NCBI GenBank assembly: GCA_002725475.1
Contig: PBPH01000023.1
Location: 1 to 16,072, forward strand
Length of the DNA stretch: 16,072 nucleotides
Direction of reading: 5' to 3'
Source of the DNA: Methanobacteriota archaeon
Lineage (GTDB): Archaea > Thermoplasmatota > Poseidoniia > Poseidoniales > Thalassarchaeaceae
Part shown: piece after piece, positions 8,716 through 15,025 of the stretch
Position numbering within the stretch: the first letter of the stretch is position 1
Layout: each line of letters begins with the position of its first letter
Notes under the pieces: model-generated
What the model saw: the letters and a program-made list of their open reading frames with translations, nothing else
Databases searched by the model: none
What the model was told of the DNA's origin: nothing
Made by a program: the position numbers and the translations under genes

Positions 8716-8740
8716 CAGGGGGTATCTATGATACCCCCTG
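8716..8740. promoter_or_regulatory. Perfect 11-bp palindrome in the gyrB leader (hairpin or operator)
   Basis: CAGGGGGTATC (8716-8726) and GATACCCCCTG (8730-8740) are exact inverted copies around a TAT centre, 16 nt upstream of the gyrB ATG. The predicted TATA-like box at 8767-8774 would put transcription start near 8743, so the element would be the very first part of the mRNA, or an operator over the start site. In RNA it would be a stable GC-rich hairpin with a 3-nt loop. Directly after it, on the gyrB strand, comes GGGGGAAAG, the only ribosome-binding-like tract. No rho-independent U-run follows, so it is not a standard terminator. Confidence 0.7.
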
Positions 8741-8761
8741 TGTGTTATTAACCCGCCGGTA

Positions 8762-8800
8762 CTCGGTAAATAAACCCTACTTTTCAAGAGCTCGGTAAAT
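8762..8800. repeat. 10-bp direct repeat at the gyrB promoter
   Basis: CTCGGTAAAT occurs at 8762-8771 and again at 8791-8800, with 29 bp between starts (close to three helical turns). The first copy overlaps the predicted gyrB TATA-like box and the second lies just upstream of it on the gyrB strand. The spacing and position fit paired regulator sites on one face of the DNA. An alternative is a small local duplication, since the flanks diverge at once. Confidence 0.5.
8767..8774 (-). promoter_or_regulatory. Predicted gyrB promoter (TATA-like box)
   Basis: On the minus strand TTTATTTA is preceded by AGTAGGG, a purine-rich stretch where a BRE would be. At the usual archaeal distance (about 25-30 nt) transcription would start near 8743, giving a leader of roughly 44 nt that begins at the palindrome. 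Assigned by position and composition only. Confidence 0.5.
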
Positions 8801-8855
8801 GCCCTTTTTGGCACCCTAAAATTATTCATAAAGAGGCCTATTTTGGCTCAAAAAG

Positions 8856-8865
8856 TCATATTATC
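8856..8865 (+). promoter_or_regulatory. Predicted aroD promoter (TATA-like box)
   Basis: TCATATTATC follows an A-rich AAAAAG stretch that fits a BRE. The start site would fall near 8885-8890, leaving a leader of about 40 nt before ATG at 8928. It is the best AT-rich candidate upstream of aroD but has no independent support. Confidence 0.45.
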
Positions 8866-8911
8866 TAACGGTGTAAAGTCACGGTGAATGCACTATTGTT
8901 AAACAGGTACC

Positions 8912-8924
8912 GGCGGTGGCCGCC
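8912..8924 (+). promoter_or_regulatory. Short GC hairpin at the aroD start
   Basis: GGCGG (8912-8916) and CCGCC (8920-8924) form a 5-bp all-GC stem with a 3-nt loop (TGG), 3 nt before ATG at 8928. The alternative GTG start (8916-8918) lies inside it. It could hold down translation, but the stem is short and may simply reflect the GC-rich start. Confidence 0.3.
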
Positions 8925-8927
8925 CAC

Positions 8928-9716
8928 ATGGCCCTTCCGATGGTGTGCGTATCTCTGGAAGGGAACACTGTAGAAGAGGTGCTCAGACAAGCGGAGTTGG
9001 CTACTGCAGAGGGGGCAGATATTATCGAAGTTAGATTTGATAAAATGTATGTGGAACCGGTAGAAGTCACAGCAAAAAATTCTGATGGAATTGATGAAAC
9101 TTCAATTGAGTTGGTTCCGCGTTCAATTGATGCAGTAAATATCACTGAGTCAATTGAGCAATTGAAGAAGGGGATTGAGAAGCCAGTTCTATTCACCTGT
9201 CGAAACCGCAATGAAGGGGGCTTGTTTCCAGATGATGAGACTCTTAGAATTTCTATTCTTGAACAGGCTATTGCAAGCGGTGTATCTTGGATAGATCTTG
9301 AATTGTCTATTAATCCTGATTCAAGAGATAAATTACTTTCCTCTGCTAGAGAATCTGGGGCTACGGTTGTTGCTTCAGTCCACAACATTGAATCTACTGC
9401 AAATACTGAGGAAATGATTGAACTAGTTGAATCTAGTAATGATTTGGGAGATATCACTAAACTATGTTACCAGACCCACAATCACGATGATGCTTTGAGT
9501 ATTTTTGAGGCTGCTTGGAAATTGAGGTCTGGGGAAAATAGGTGTTCTCTAATGGGATTAGGAATTGGTGGGGATTGGACTCGTATGCACGCGCCAATTC
9601 TAAATCAAGCAGTGGTTTTCACAACTCTAAAAAAGGGATTCAGTCTTGCAGATAAGGGTCTAATAAATATACAAGATTTAAGAATCGCATGGAAGATGTT
9701 GGGTCACACCGATTGA
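8928..9716 (+). CDS. aroD: 3-dehydroquinate dehydratase, type I
   Basis: Third step of the shikimate pathway: converts 3-dehydroquinate to 3-dehydroshikimate through a Schiff base. From ATG at 8928 (262 aa), seen are MVCVSL (first barrel strand, 5-10), EVRFD (34-38), TCRNRNEGG (90-98), SVHN with the general base His152, DITKL with the Schiff-base Lys178, and GGDWTR with Arg219. In the loop that reads SAPGQ in the E. coli enzyme, this protein has ADKGL, so the usual Ser and Gln that hold the substrate carboxylate become Ala and Leu. The segment between EVRFD and TCRN is longer than usual. The catalytic pair is intact, so activity is likely, but the altered loop is unusual. The start could be GTG at 8916, ATG at 8928 or ATG at 8940; none has a clear ribosome-binding site. 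The gene diverges from gyrB and ends 11 nt from the convergent operon. Confidence 0.9.
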   Translation: MALPMVCVSLEGNTVEEVLRQAELATAEGADIIEVRFDKMYVEPVEVTAKNSDGIDETSIELVPRSIDAVNITESIEQLKKGIEKPVLFTCRNRNEGGLFPDDETLRISILEQAIASGVSWIDLELSINPDSRDKLLSSARESGATVVASVHNIESTANTEEMIELVESSNDLGDITKLCYQTHNHDDALSIFEAAWKLRSGENRCSLMGLGIGGDWTRMHAPILNQAVVFTTLKKGFSLADKGLINIQDLRIAWKMLGHTD

Positions 9717-9727
9717 CTCCAAAGCAC

Positions 9728-10750
9728 CTAATTTGGTGGAGGTGGTGCGCCTTTGTTAACTGGTGGAGGTGGTGCGCCTTTGGTTGCTTCAGTTTCAAGC
9801 ATGGGCATCAATTCAACACCCTGTTGCCCACTAATGCCAATACCTGCATTCTGAAATTTGTTGTGTAGAATTACTGGGGCTACAAGTAATAGTGAAAAGA
9901 GACCGCAGCAAACCAGTGATACGGTGTAATTTGGTAATGTAAATCGTTCCTCAGTCATAATAGATATGTCAACACTGAAATTTCTATGAGGTGCGGGGGT
10001 ATCTGAGTCTCTCATGTTATCCCACCCATCTACAATCAGATACATCCATTGCGTTTCCTCTTCTCCTAAACCAAATAGTGCCCCAGAAGTCTCGTCATGA
10101 TCCAGACTAACTGTAAAATCCACAGCTCTCTGCCCTTCATATGAGTGTACATCTCGATAAGGCATCCAAGCACTCAAATCCCTCCATTCTGGTGGGATCA
10201 TGTTTAGCATATCTCTTTCTTCCCAAACACGCATAGAGTAATCACTTCGATAAAAGTCCCAATCATATTCCTGTATTAGGTAAAAATCTACCATTGGGGA
10301 TTCTAGATATTCACTATTGTTTTCTGAGTGAGTTACGAAACAAAATGTGTATCGGTAACCAGAAGTCAAATTTAGCCTCAACCCCGTTGCCGAATCATTT
10401 TTGACTTCAAAAGAGGCATGGAAATCCTTCCTTAGTGCATCTAATGAACTTGAATTGTATATGTTATCGCCCATGCCGATATTCCAAAATGAGCCTTGAT
10501 CATTGGGCTCCCTTACATCTCCGTCTTCTGCGTACATAAAATCATCATCAGAACTTCCAGTCAAATTAAAACTACTAACTTCTTGATGCCAATCGGCACT
10601 ATTTTGTGAATCGTAACTACAATTTGATGCGGCACTAACTATGTTTGATGTCAGTGCTTCTGGCAACGAAATTGCTATGGGTGAAATAAGCAAAAGGCAT
10701 ACCATCAATGAGACAGCATTTCTTCCCAAATATTGTCCCGTCCGCCTCAT
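9728..10750 (-). CDS. Membrane-anchored secreted protein with a Pro-rich cytoplasmic tail, unknown function
   Basis: Not recognised. The 340-residue protein has a basic N-terminus (MRRTGQYLGR), a hydrophobic signal segment (about 12-42, ending IVSAAS), and an exterior domain of about 230 residues rich in acidic and aromatic residues with several NxS/T sequons. The EPNDQGSFWN stretch (81-90) followed by a beta-rich region (LRLNLTSGYRYTFCFV) resembles bacterial pre-peptidase C-terminal domains, but weakly. One membrane helix (about 275-295) and a cytoplasmic tail ending in two KGAPPPP units follow. It starts 7 nt after the metallopeptidase stop, with AGGTGA as ribosome-binding site, so it is almost surely cotranscribed and probably works with that protein. 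No catalytic motif was seen. Confidence 0.8.
   Translation of the reverse strand: MRRTGQYLGRNAVSLMVCLLLISPIAISLPEALTSNIVSAASNCSYDSQNSADWHQEVSSFNLTGSSDDDFMYAEDGDVREPNDQGSFWNIGMGDNIYNSSSLDALRKDFHASFEVKNDSATGLRLNLTSGYRYTFCFVTHSENNSEYLESPMVDFYLIQEYDWDFYRSDYSMRVWEERDMLNMIPPEWRDLSAWMPYRDVHSYEGQRAVDFTVSLDHDETSGALFGLGEEETQWMYLIVDGWDNMRDSDTPAPHRNFSVDISIMTEERFTLPNYTVSLVCCGLFSLLLVAPVILHNKFQNAGIGISGQQGVELMPMLETEATKGAPPPPVNKGAPPPPN
9734..9782 (-). repeat. Tandem 27-nt repeat encoding the KGAPPPP tail
   Basis: Two identical 22-nt copies (9734-9755 and 9761-9782) lie 27 nt apart, exactly nine codons, and encode KGAPPPP twice in the last 17 residues of the 340-residue protein. The nucleotide identity suggests a recent slippage-type duplication or ongoing length variation. 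Poly-Pro tails of this kind are possible protein-binding segments. Confidence 0.85.
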
Positions 10751-10757
10751 CCTAGGG

Positions 10758-10763
10758 TCACCT
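10758..10763 (-). promoter_or_regulatory. Ribosome-binding site of the 340-residue protein overlapping the upstream stop
   Basis: AGGTGA on the minus strand includes the TGA stop of the metallopeptidase gene (10758-10760) and lies 7 nt before ATG at 10750. As at gyrB-gyrA, the stop sits inside the ribosome-binding site, which points to translational coupling. Confidence 0.7.
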
Positions 10764-13700
10764 GCGCCGCCGCGAAGTCACAGGACGCACATAACCCGAT
10801 TCCTCACTACGCCTATCAGTAGTAGTAAGATGTTTGGGTTTTGGAGGTGGCGCGTGGTGGTCCATTCCAAGAACTCCTCCTTCTGTAACCACTGATGAAA
10901 CATCATAATTCTCTGCTTCACTACCCGCCTCTGCTTCAACTTCAGTGGGTTGCCTCATCACTAACCAACCAAGAATTAGAAGTATGACTAAAAGAGAACC
11001 TAACAACAATCCACTACTCTCTGCTTTTGGTAGTAGGGAATCCAAACTAAAATCAGCCAAAGCATCATCTTGTTCCGAAGGATCTCTAATTCGAATAGGA
11101 TAACCTTTCTCAGTGCAAACTCCAATCCCATTACACACCTTTAGGGCAATGAATAATTCCCCAGGTTCGCTCCAATTGGCCATTACAATTCGATCAGATC
11201 CTTCCTCAACCCAATCATTTGTGTTATCTCCATCATCATCGACATCCATGCGGTCATCTAAATCCCAACTGAATGTTAATGCCAACTGCCCAACGATCGA
11301 TTCAGCAACATCGTGGTCATCGTCAGTGATTCCATTTCCATCGCTGTCGAAAAAGACATCATCATCCCACCAAGCATCGATTCCAAGAGTGCCATCGTGG
11401 TCGATAGCAGAACCACTCAAGAGGTATTCCCCACCAGAATAAACCGCATCATCAAATAGAGATGTAGTTACAATTTCAGGCACACTGGCGACATACACTT
11501 TTCGGGTGCTCTGATTGACATCCCCAGTTCCAAACCCATCACGTAATGAAAGAGTGATTGTATATACTCCTGGGGTAATGTAGGTATGCCAAACATTCGG
11601 AGAGTTTACTAATGGCGAACCATCACCAAAATCCCATGTATATTCTACAATCCCATTCCAGTTTGGATCACTCTCATCCAACGGGACATCCATGCCAACA
11701 AATTGTGCATCACCATCACGGCTGCCAGATGAATTGAATTTGAGCCAAGCACCAGGGGCTACAAATATGTCGCCTGAATTAGTAAATGTATGGCGCCAAT
11801 TGAATTGACTTTCATCAGAACTCGGGGCATCTATTGGATTTCCAGTAGATGCATCACGTGCCTCATAAATGCTCATTGATGGAATTGGTAGTGGATTGCT
11901 AATGACAATAATATACGCCTTTGGAAGGGATGATAATCCTCGCTCATCAATTACAACAAGTTGTACTGTATGGGTTCCAGGTGTTGAGAATGTATGAACA
12001 ATAGATGTCTGGTTAGTTACTGTTGTGTTGTCCTCTGAAATGGTCCATATTGTGGTCATATTTCCATTTTCTCCATCAGGATCCCACGAATGGCTTTGAA
12101 ACATGTAGGAGGTCATAGTATCTCCATCATCTGGCCTATCAAATAGTGCTACAGGGCGTTGGTTATTCACTGTAATTTGTAGTATTGCAGTTGTGCTGTT
12201 CCCAGAATTATCAGTGCCAATAATTGTTACGTTCTTCAATCCCGGAGTTAGCCATGCAGGTGTTGGATTTTCATCACTAGAAGTAAGCATATCAAAAGTA
12301 CTGGTTTTCGTAATTGTCCCACCATCTAGATTGACCGCTTCGTCGAAAAACCATTCCCAGGAATCAATGGTGCCATCATCATCTGTGAAAACAGTTGGGA
12401 GTGGCAATGGAGTTAGAGTATCAACCTCAATTGGTAGGTCAAAAATTTGCCTCGGAACTCTGTTCAGAATGATGATATATAGCGTCTGATTGACTGTAAA
12501 GGTGCCGTCACTAACAGTTAATGTAAGATTGTACATTGTCCCATTAGCAGTCCCATTAGACCAAGCATGGTCGGCTTCTATGTAGCCAATTCCACCTTCT
12601 GATGTTCCATCTCCCCAATCCCATTGGAAGTCAAGGTATTGATCAGGGACATTATCGTCAGTCATGTAGGCCTCAAACATTACTCTCTGTGAGGTTAGTA
12701 GAGTAATTCCACCTTGGACTTCTTGCCCATTGATTGAAATTTTTACTGACGGAGGAGTTGTGTCTGTGATATTCATTGACCAACTCTGTTCCAAGCTATT
12801 TTTACCTCCGATGTCTGTTACTTGCAGAGTAGCGTTGAAATCCCCAACCTGAGTGTAAGCTCGTGAAGGTGTTCGAAGCCAAGATTGCCCTCCGTCACCA
12901 AAATTCCAGATATAACCCACAGGGGATGCGTTGTGAGTGTAAGTCTGATTATTCGAAGATAGGCCCCAAATATCGTATCCTGCACCATTAAATTGAATCG
13001 GTAGCCAAGTCTGTGACATGTTTGATGAGAGGGTCCCTGTAGAAACTGGTGCCATATTGGCTGTTGTGGTTGGCAATGTTAAAACAGCAGCATTAGGTAC
13101 TGGATTACCTATTTGATCATACAATCTAGCATACAGTTGCCAATCTCCATCCCAAGGGGGAGTAAACCAAACCGAACGGTTGGTGGGTGTTCCTTGACCA
13201 ACTCCAATTGGAATTGTGATTTCATCATATAGTGTATTGTTGTGGAATGCCTCAATTTTGATGTCTAGAGATTCCCAAAAAGCGGTTGAATTAATTTCTA
13301 GAATCCATTCCATAGTGTCATCGATTGTATCATTATCTCTATCATGCATTCTCATGCCGTCCTGTCTGATAGTGGCAGGTTGAGAAATAAGTGTGGCAAA
13401 TACGTCTACAGTAGCAGTCGGATAGACAGTCGCAGAACCACCTGGCCAACCGCAGTTGGCCATAGCGTAATCACAGTCATCAACTAGGCTTTCGTACCAA
13501 GTCAAGACATATACCTCGTCAGATATATTTCCAAATCCAGTTACAAGACCTGTGGCCATACCTCCATTGTAAACCATTGGCTCAGCAGTCCAAGTTCCTG
13601 TAGCAATATTTCGATAAACCAACCTTCCAGCGAAGCCAGTCTCTGAAGCCTGAACCATTACATTCAGCGGGGAACCTGTTCCACCTGTGAATTTGTAGGC

Positions 13701-14897
13701 TCTAACCCCCCAACCGTGTAAGTCGTCTCCTTGACGCTGCCAAATACTCCCCCAGTTGCTATTGGAATCTGTTATTTGCATTTTACAGAATTGGGTATTC
13801 CCGCAGTTCTGATACATGTCAACATTATCTAATCCGAACGGGTTTTGAGAATCATCTAATAAGGTTGCAATAGTAAAATTAGCGAAAATATCTGGCATTG
13901 TGTTGCCGATGTTTCCTTGAGAGCCTGGAATTGGGTTATTGGCAAGGTTAACAATACCTGTCCCTCCGGTTGCAGTATCTGAAACAAGGCTCTGAATGGC
14001 TTGCCCCCCTCCAAGTTTTGAGGCTAAGAATAGCATGAATAGGAAACCAGCACCGTAGTCTGCATAAGATTGGTTCCACCAACGTACAGATGTTTCAGGT
14101 GCCTGGGCCCATTGGTTTGCGTGACTAATTATTGTATCTGTGGCTCCAAAATTTAAGAATGCCGCCATATCTGCATTCCCCTCATCGATCCAGAGATATT
14201 CAAACGGATCACGTGCATTGTGCAACAAATGTTCAAATTCATGTGCTAGAATTGTATTTGCCCAGTTGAGGTCGTCAATATCAACATATACCGCTTCTCT
14301 AGAATTTGCTATACTTGGTGAGAAATAGCCACCAATGTTTGCAGGACCATCAATGTTGTAAATGATGATTTGGACTTGGCAGTTGTTATCTAAATCAGGC
14401 TCTGAACCAAAATATTGAGTATTCGTAGGATAGATTGAAGTGCTCCAAGATGATGCTAAATTATTCAGAACAGAACTTGAAATCGCTTCTCCCGATTCAA
14501 CTAAAAATGCGGCTGTCGAAATACTTTTTTCAACTTCGACTGACATTGAGGCGCTATCCTTAGTAGGTACTGTTACAGTCTGACCTTCAGTCATTTGTGT
14601 GCAAGATTTACTGGTAGATTTTCCCTTCTTTCCATTCTCAAAAGGCATAACCAAGTTGGGATATCCTGCCTCGGCCCATGCCATTTTGTGTAATCTAGTC
14701 GCAGAATATACAGTTTCATTCTCAATCGTGATGTATGGCTTACCATGAATTTCAACATCGAAATCGTCAATATTTCCAATAAATTGTTCATTTACCGTGT
14801 AATTTTCACCTTCAGCAGAAGCCCCAGAAACCAACAATGGCCCTAGGGTCGCGCCCACCATCAAAATCGTCAGAAGCATAGATGTTCGAACTTGCAT
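10758..14897 (-). CDS. Secreted, membrane-anchored zinc metallopeptidase with PKD domains
   Basis: Large surface protease, 1379 aa. A signal peptide (1-28, likely cut after SGASA) precedes a peptidase domain with HEFEH at 219-223 and WIDEG with Glu239. This HExxH-x15-E gluzincin-like arrangement, with a following SYADYGAGFLFMLFLASKLGG segment, most resembles family M30 (hyicolysin type). A beta-rich region with EVYVLTWYES follows, then PKD-like repeats at about 650-710 (WNFGDGG), 715-810 (WDWGDGT), 815-910 (degenerate), 915-1000 and 1005-1135 (WDFGDGS). An Asp-rich stretch at 1165-1230 (DSDGNGITDDD, DVDDDGDNTND) looks calcium-binding. The membrane helix is at about 1295-1314. The cytoplasmic tail contains HHAPPPKPK and ends RRRR. 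GGTGG (14905-14909) lies 7 nt before the ATG. It heads an operon with the 340-residue protein and diverges from the glutaminyl cyclase gene. Peptidase activity is likely; the exact family is not proven. Confidence 0.85.
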   Translation of the reverse strand: MQVRTSMLLTILMVGATLGPLLVSGASAEGENYTVNEQFIGNIDDFDVEIHGKPYITIENETVYSATRLHKMAWAEAGYPNLVMPFENGKKGKSTSKSCTQMTEGQTVTVPTKDSASMSVEVEKSISTAAFLVESGEAISSSVLNNLASSWSTSIYPTNTQYFGSEPDLDNNCQVQIIIYNIDGPANIGGYFSPSIANSREAVYVDIDDLNWANTILAHEFEHLLHNARDPFEYLWIDEGNADMAAFLNFGATDTIISHANQWAQAPETSVRWWNQSYADYGAGFLFMLFLASKLGGGQAIQSLVSDTATGGTGIVNLANNPIPGSQGNIGNTMPDIFANFTIATLLDDSQNPFGLDNVDMYQNCGNTQFCKMQITDSNSNWGSIWQRQGDDLHGWGVRAYKFTGGTGSPLNVMVQASETGFAGRLVYRNIATGTWTAEPMVYNGGMATGLVTGFGNISDEVYVLTWYESLVDDCDYAMANCGWPGGSATVYPTATVDVFATLISQPATIRQDGMRMHDRDNDTIDDTMEWILEINSTAFWESLDIKIEAFHNNTLYDEITIPIGVGQGTPTNRSVWFTPPWDGDWQLYARLYDQIGNPVPNAAVLTLPTTTANMAPVSTGTLSSNMSQTWLPIQFNGAGYDIWGLSSNNQTYTHNASPVGYIWNFGDGGQSWLRTPSRAYTQVGDFNATLQVTDIGGKNSLEQSWSMNITDTTPPSVKISINGQEVQGGITLLTSQRVMFEAYMTDDNVPDQYLDFQWDWGDGTSEGGIGYIEADHAWSNGTANGTMYNLTLTVSDGTFTVNQTLYIIILNRVPRQIFDLPIEVDTLTPLPLPTVFTDDDGTIDSWEWFFDEAVNLDGGTITKTSTFDMLTSSDENPTPAWLTPGLKNVTIIGTDNSGNSTTAILQITVNNQRPVALFDRPDDGDTMTSYMFQSHSWDPDGENGNMTTIWTISEDNTTVTNQTSIVHTFSTPGTHTVQLVVIDERGLSSLPKAYIIVISNPLPIPSMSIYEARDASTGNPIDAPSSDESQFNWRHTFTNSGDIFVAPGAWLKFNSSGSRDGDAQFVGMDVPLDESDPNWNGIVEYTWDFGDGSPLVNSPNVWHTYITPGVYTITLSLRDGFGTGDVNQSTRKVYVASVPEIVTTSLFDDAVYSGGEYLLSGSAIDHDGTLGIDAWWDDDVFFDSDGNGITDDDHDVAESIVGQLALTFSWDLDDRMDVDDDGDNTNDWVEEGSDRIVMANWSEPGELFIALKVCNGIGVCTEKGYPIRIRDPSEQDDALADFSLDSLLPKAESSGLLLGSLLVILLILGWLVMRQPTEVEAEAGSEAENYDVSSVVTEGGVLGMDHHAPPPKPKHLTTTDRRSEESGYVRPVTSRRRR

Positions 14898-14909
14898 TAC
14901 AAAACCACC

Positions 14910-14933
14910 ATGAGCATAGCTACGCTATCTCAT
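14910..14933. promoter_or_regulatory. Bulged 10-bp inverted repeat in the metallopeptidase leader
   Basis: On the plus strand ATGAGcATAGC (14910-14920, bulged C in lower case) and GCTATCTCAT (14924-14933) pair over 10 bp around a 3-nt loop. On the gene's strand it ends immediately before the GGTGG ribosome-binding site (14905-14909). The TATA-like element at 14953-14963 would place transcription start near 14931, at the outer edge of the repeat. It may be an mRNA 5' hairpin or an operator over the start site. The layout matches that of the gyrB leader. Confidence 0.55.
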
Positions 14934-14952
14934 GTAATCCTTGGCTTAGGAC

Positions 14953-14963
14953 CTATTTAATAG
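14953..14963. promoter_or_regulatory. Near-palindromic TATA-like element shared by divergent genes
   Basis: CTATTTAATAG reads almost the same on both strands (CTATTAAATAG). It is the only strongly AT-rich stretch in the 128 nt between the metallopeptidase and glutaminyl cyclase starts. It lies about 56 nt from the first ATG and 63 nt from the second, so one element could direct both transcripts. No clear BRE is seen on either side. Confidence 0.5.
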
Positions 14964-15025
14964 CCCATGGAGCATGGTTCGTACGCGCGAAGCAGGGGTG
15001 TTGTGTGGTGCCAAGAAATTATTCT

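Larger units (their letters stand above)
8753..8916. repeat. Inverted pair of a 10-bp motif facing gyrB and aroD
   Basis: CCGCCGGTAC (8753-8762) and GTACCGGCGG (8907-8916) are exact reverse complements 144 bp apart. Read on each gene's own strand, both copies are GTACCGGCGG. One lies between the predicted TATA-like box and start site of gyrB; the other is just upstream of the aroD start. The two copies could be binding sites of one regulator of the divergent genes. With no third copy visible this is suggestive only. Confidence 0.45.

Noticed and set aside
8833..8849. Bulged inverted repeat GAGgCC / GGCTC upstream of the aroD TATA-like box.
   Set aside because: Only five pairs with a bulge, located upstream of any predicted transcript; expected by chance.
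8807..8850. Partial direct repeat TTTTGGC followed by A-runs, twice, in the gyrB-aroD region.
   Set aside because: The shared core is only 7 bp and AT-rich flanks make chance likely.
8879..9457. 192-codon minus-strand open frame over aroD.
   Set aside because: It lies antisense inside a clearly recognised gene, has no family motifs, and has the Ser-rich composition of a shadow frame.
14912..14933. Two-codon upstream reading frame (ATG-AGA-TAG) within the peptidase leader hairpin.
   Set aside because: It lies at or before the predicted transcript start, lacks a ribosome-binding site, and such short frames are common by chance.
14882..15025. Upstream extension of the glutaminyl cyclase reading frame.
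   Set aside because: It would overlap the divergent peptidase start and its promoter, and would bury the signal peptide that begins at 15026.
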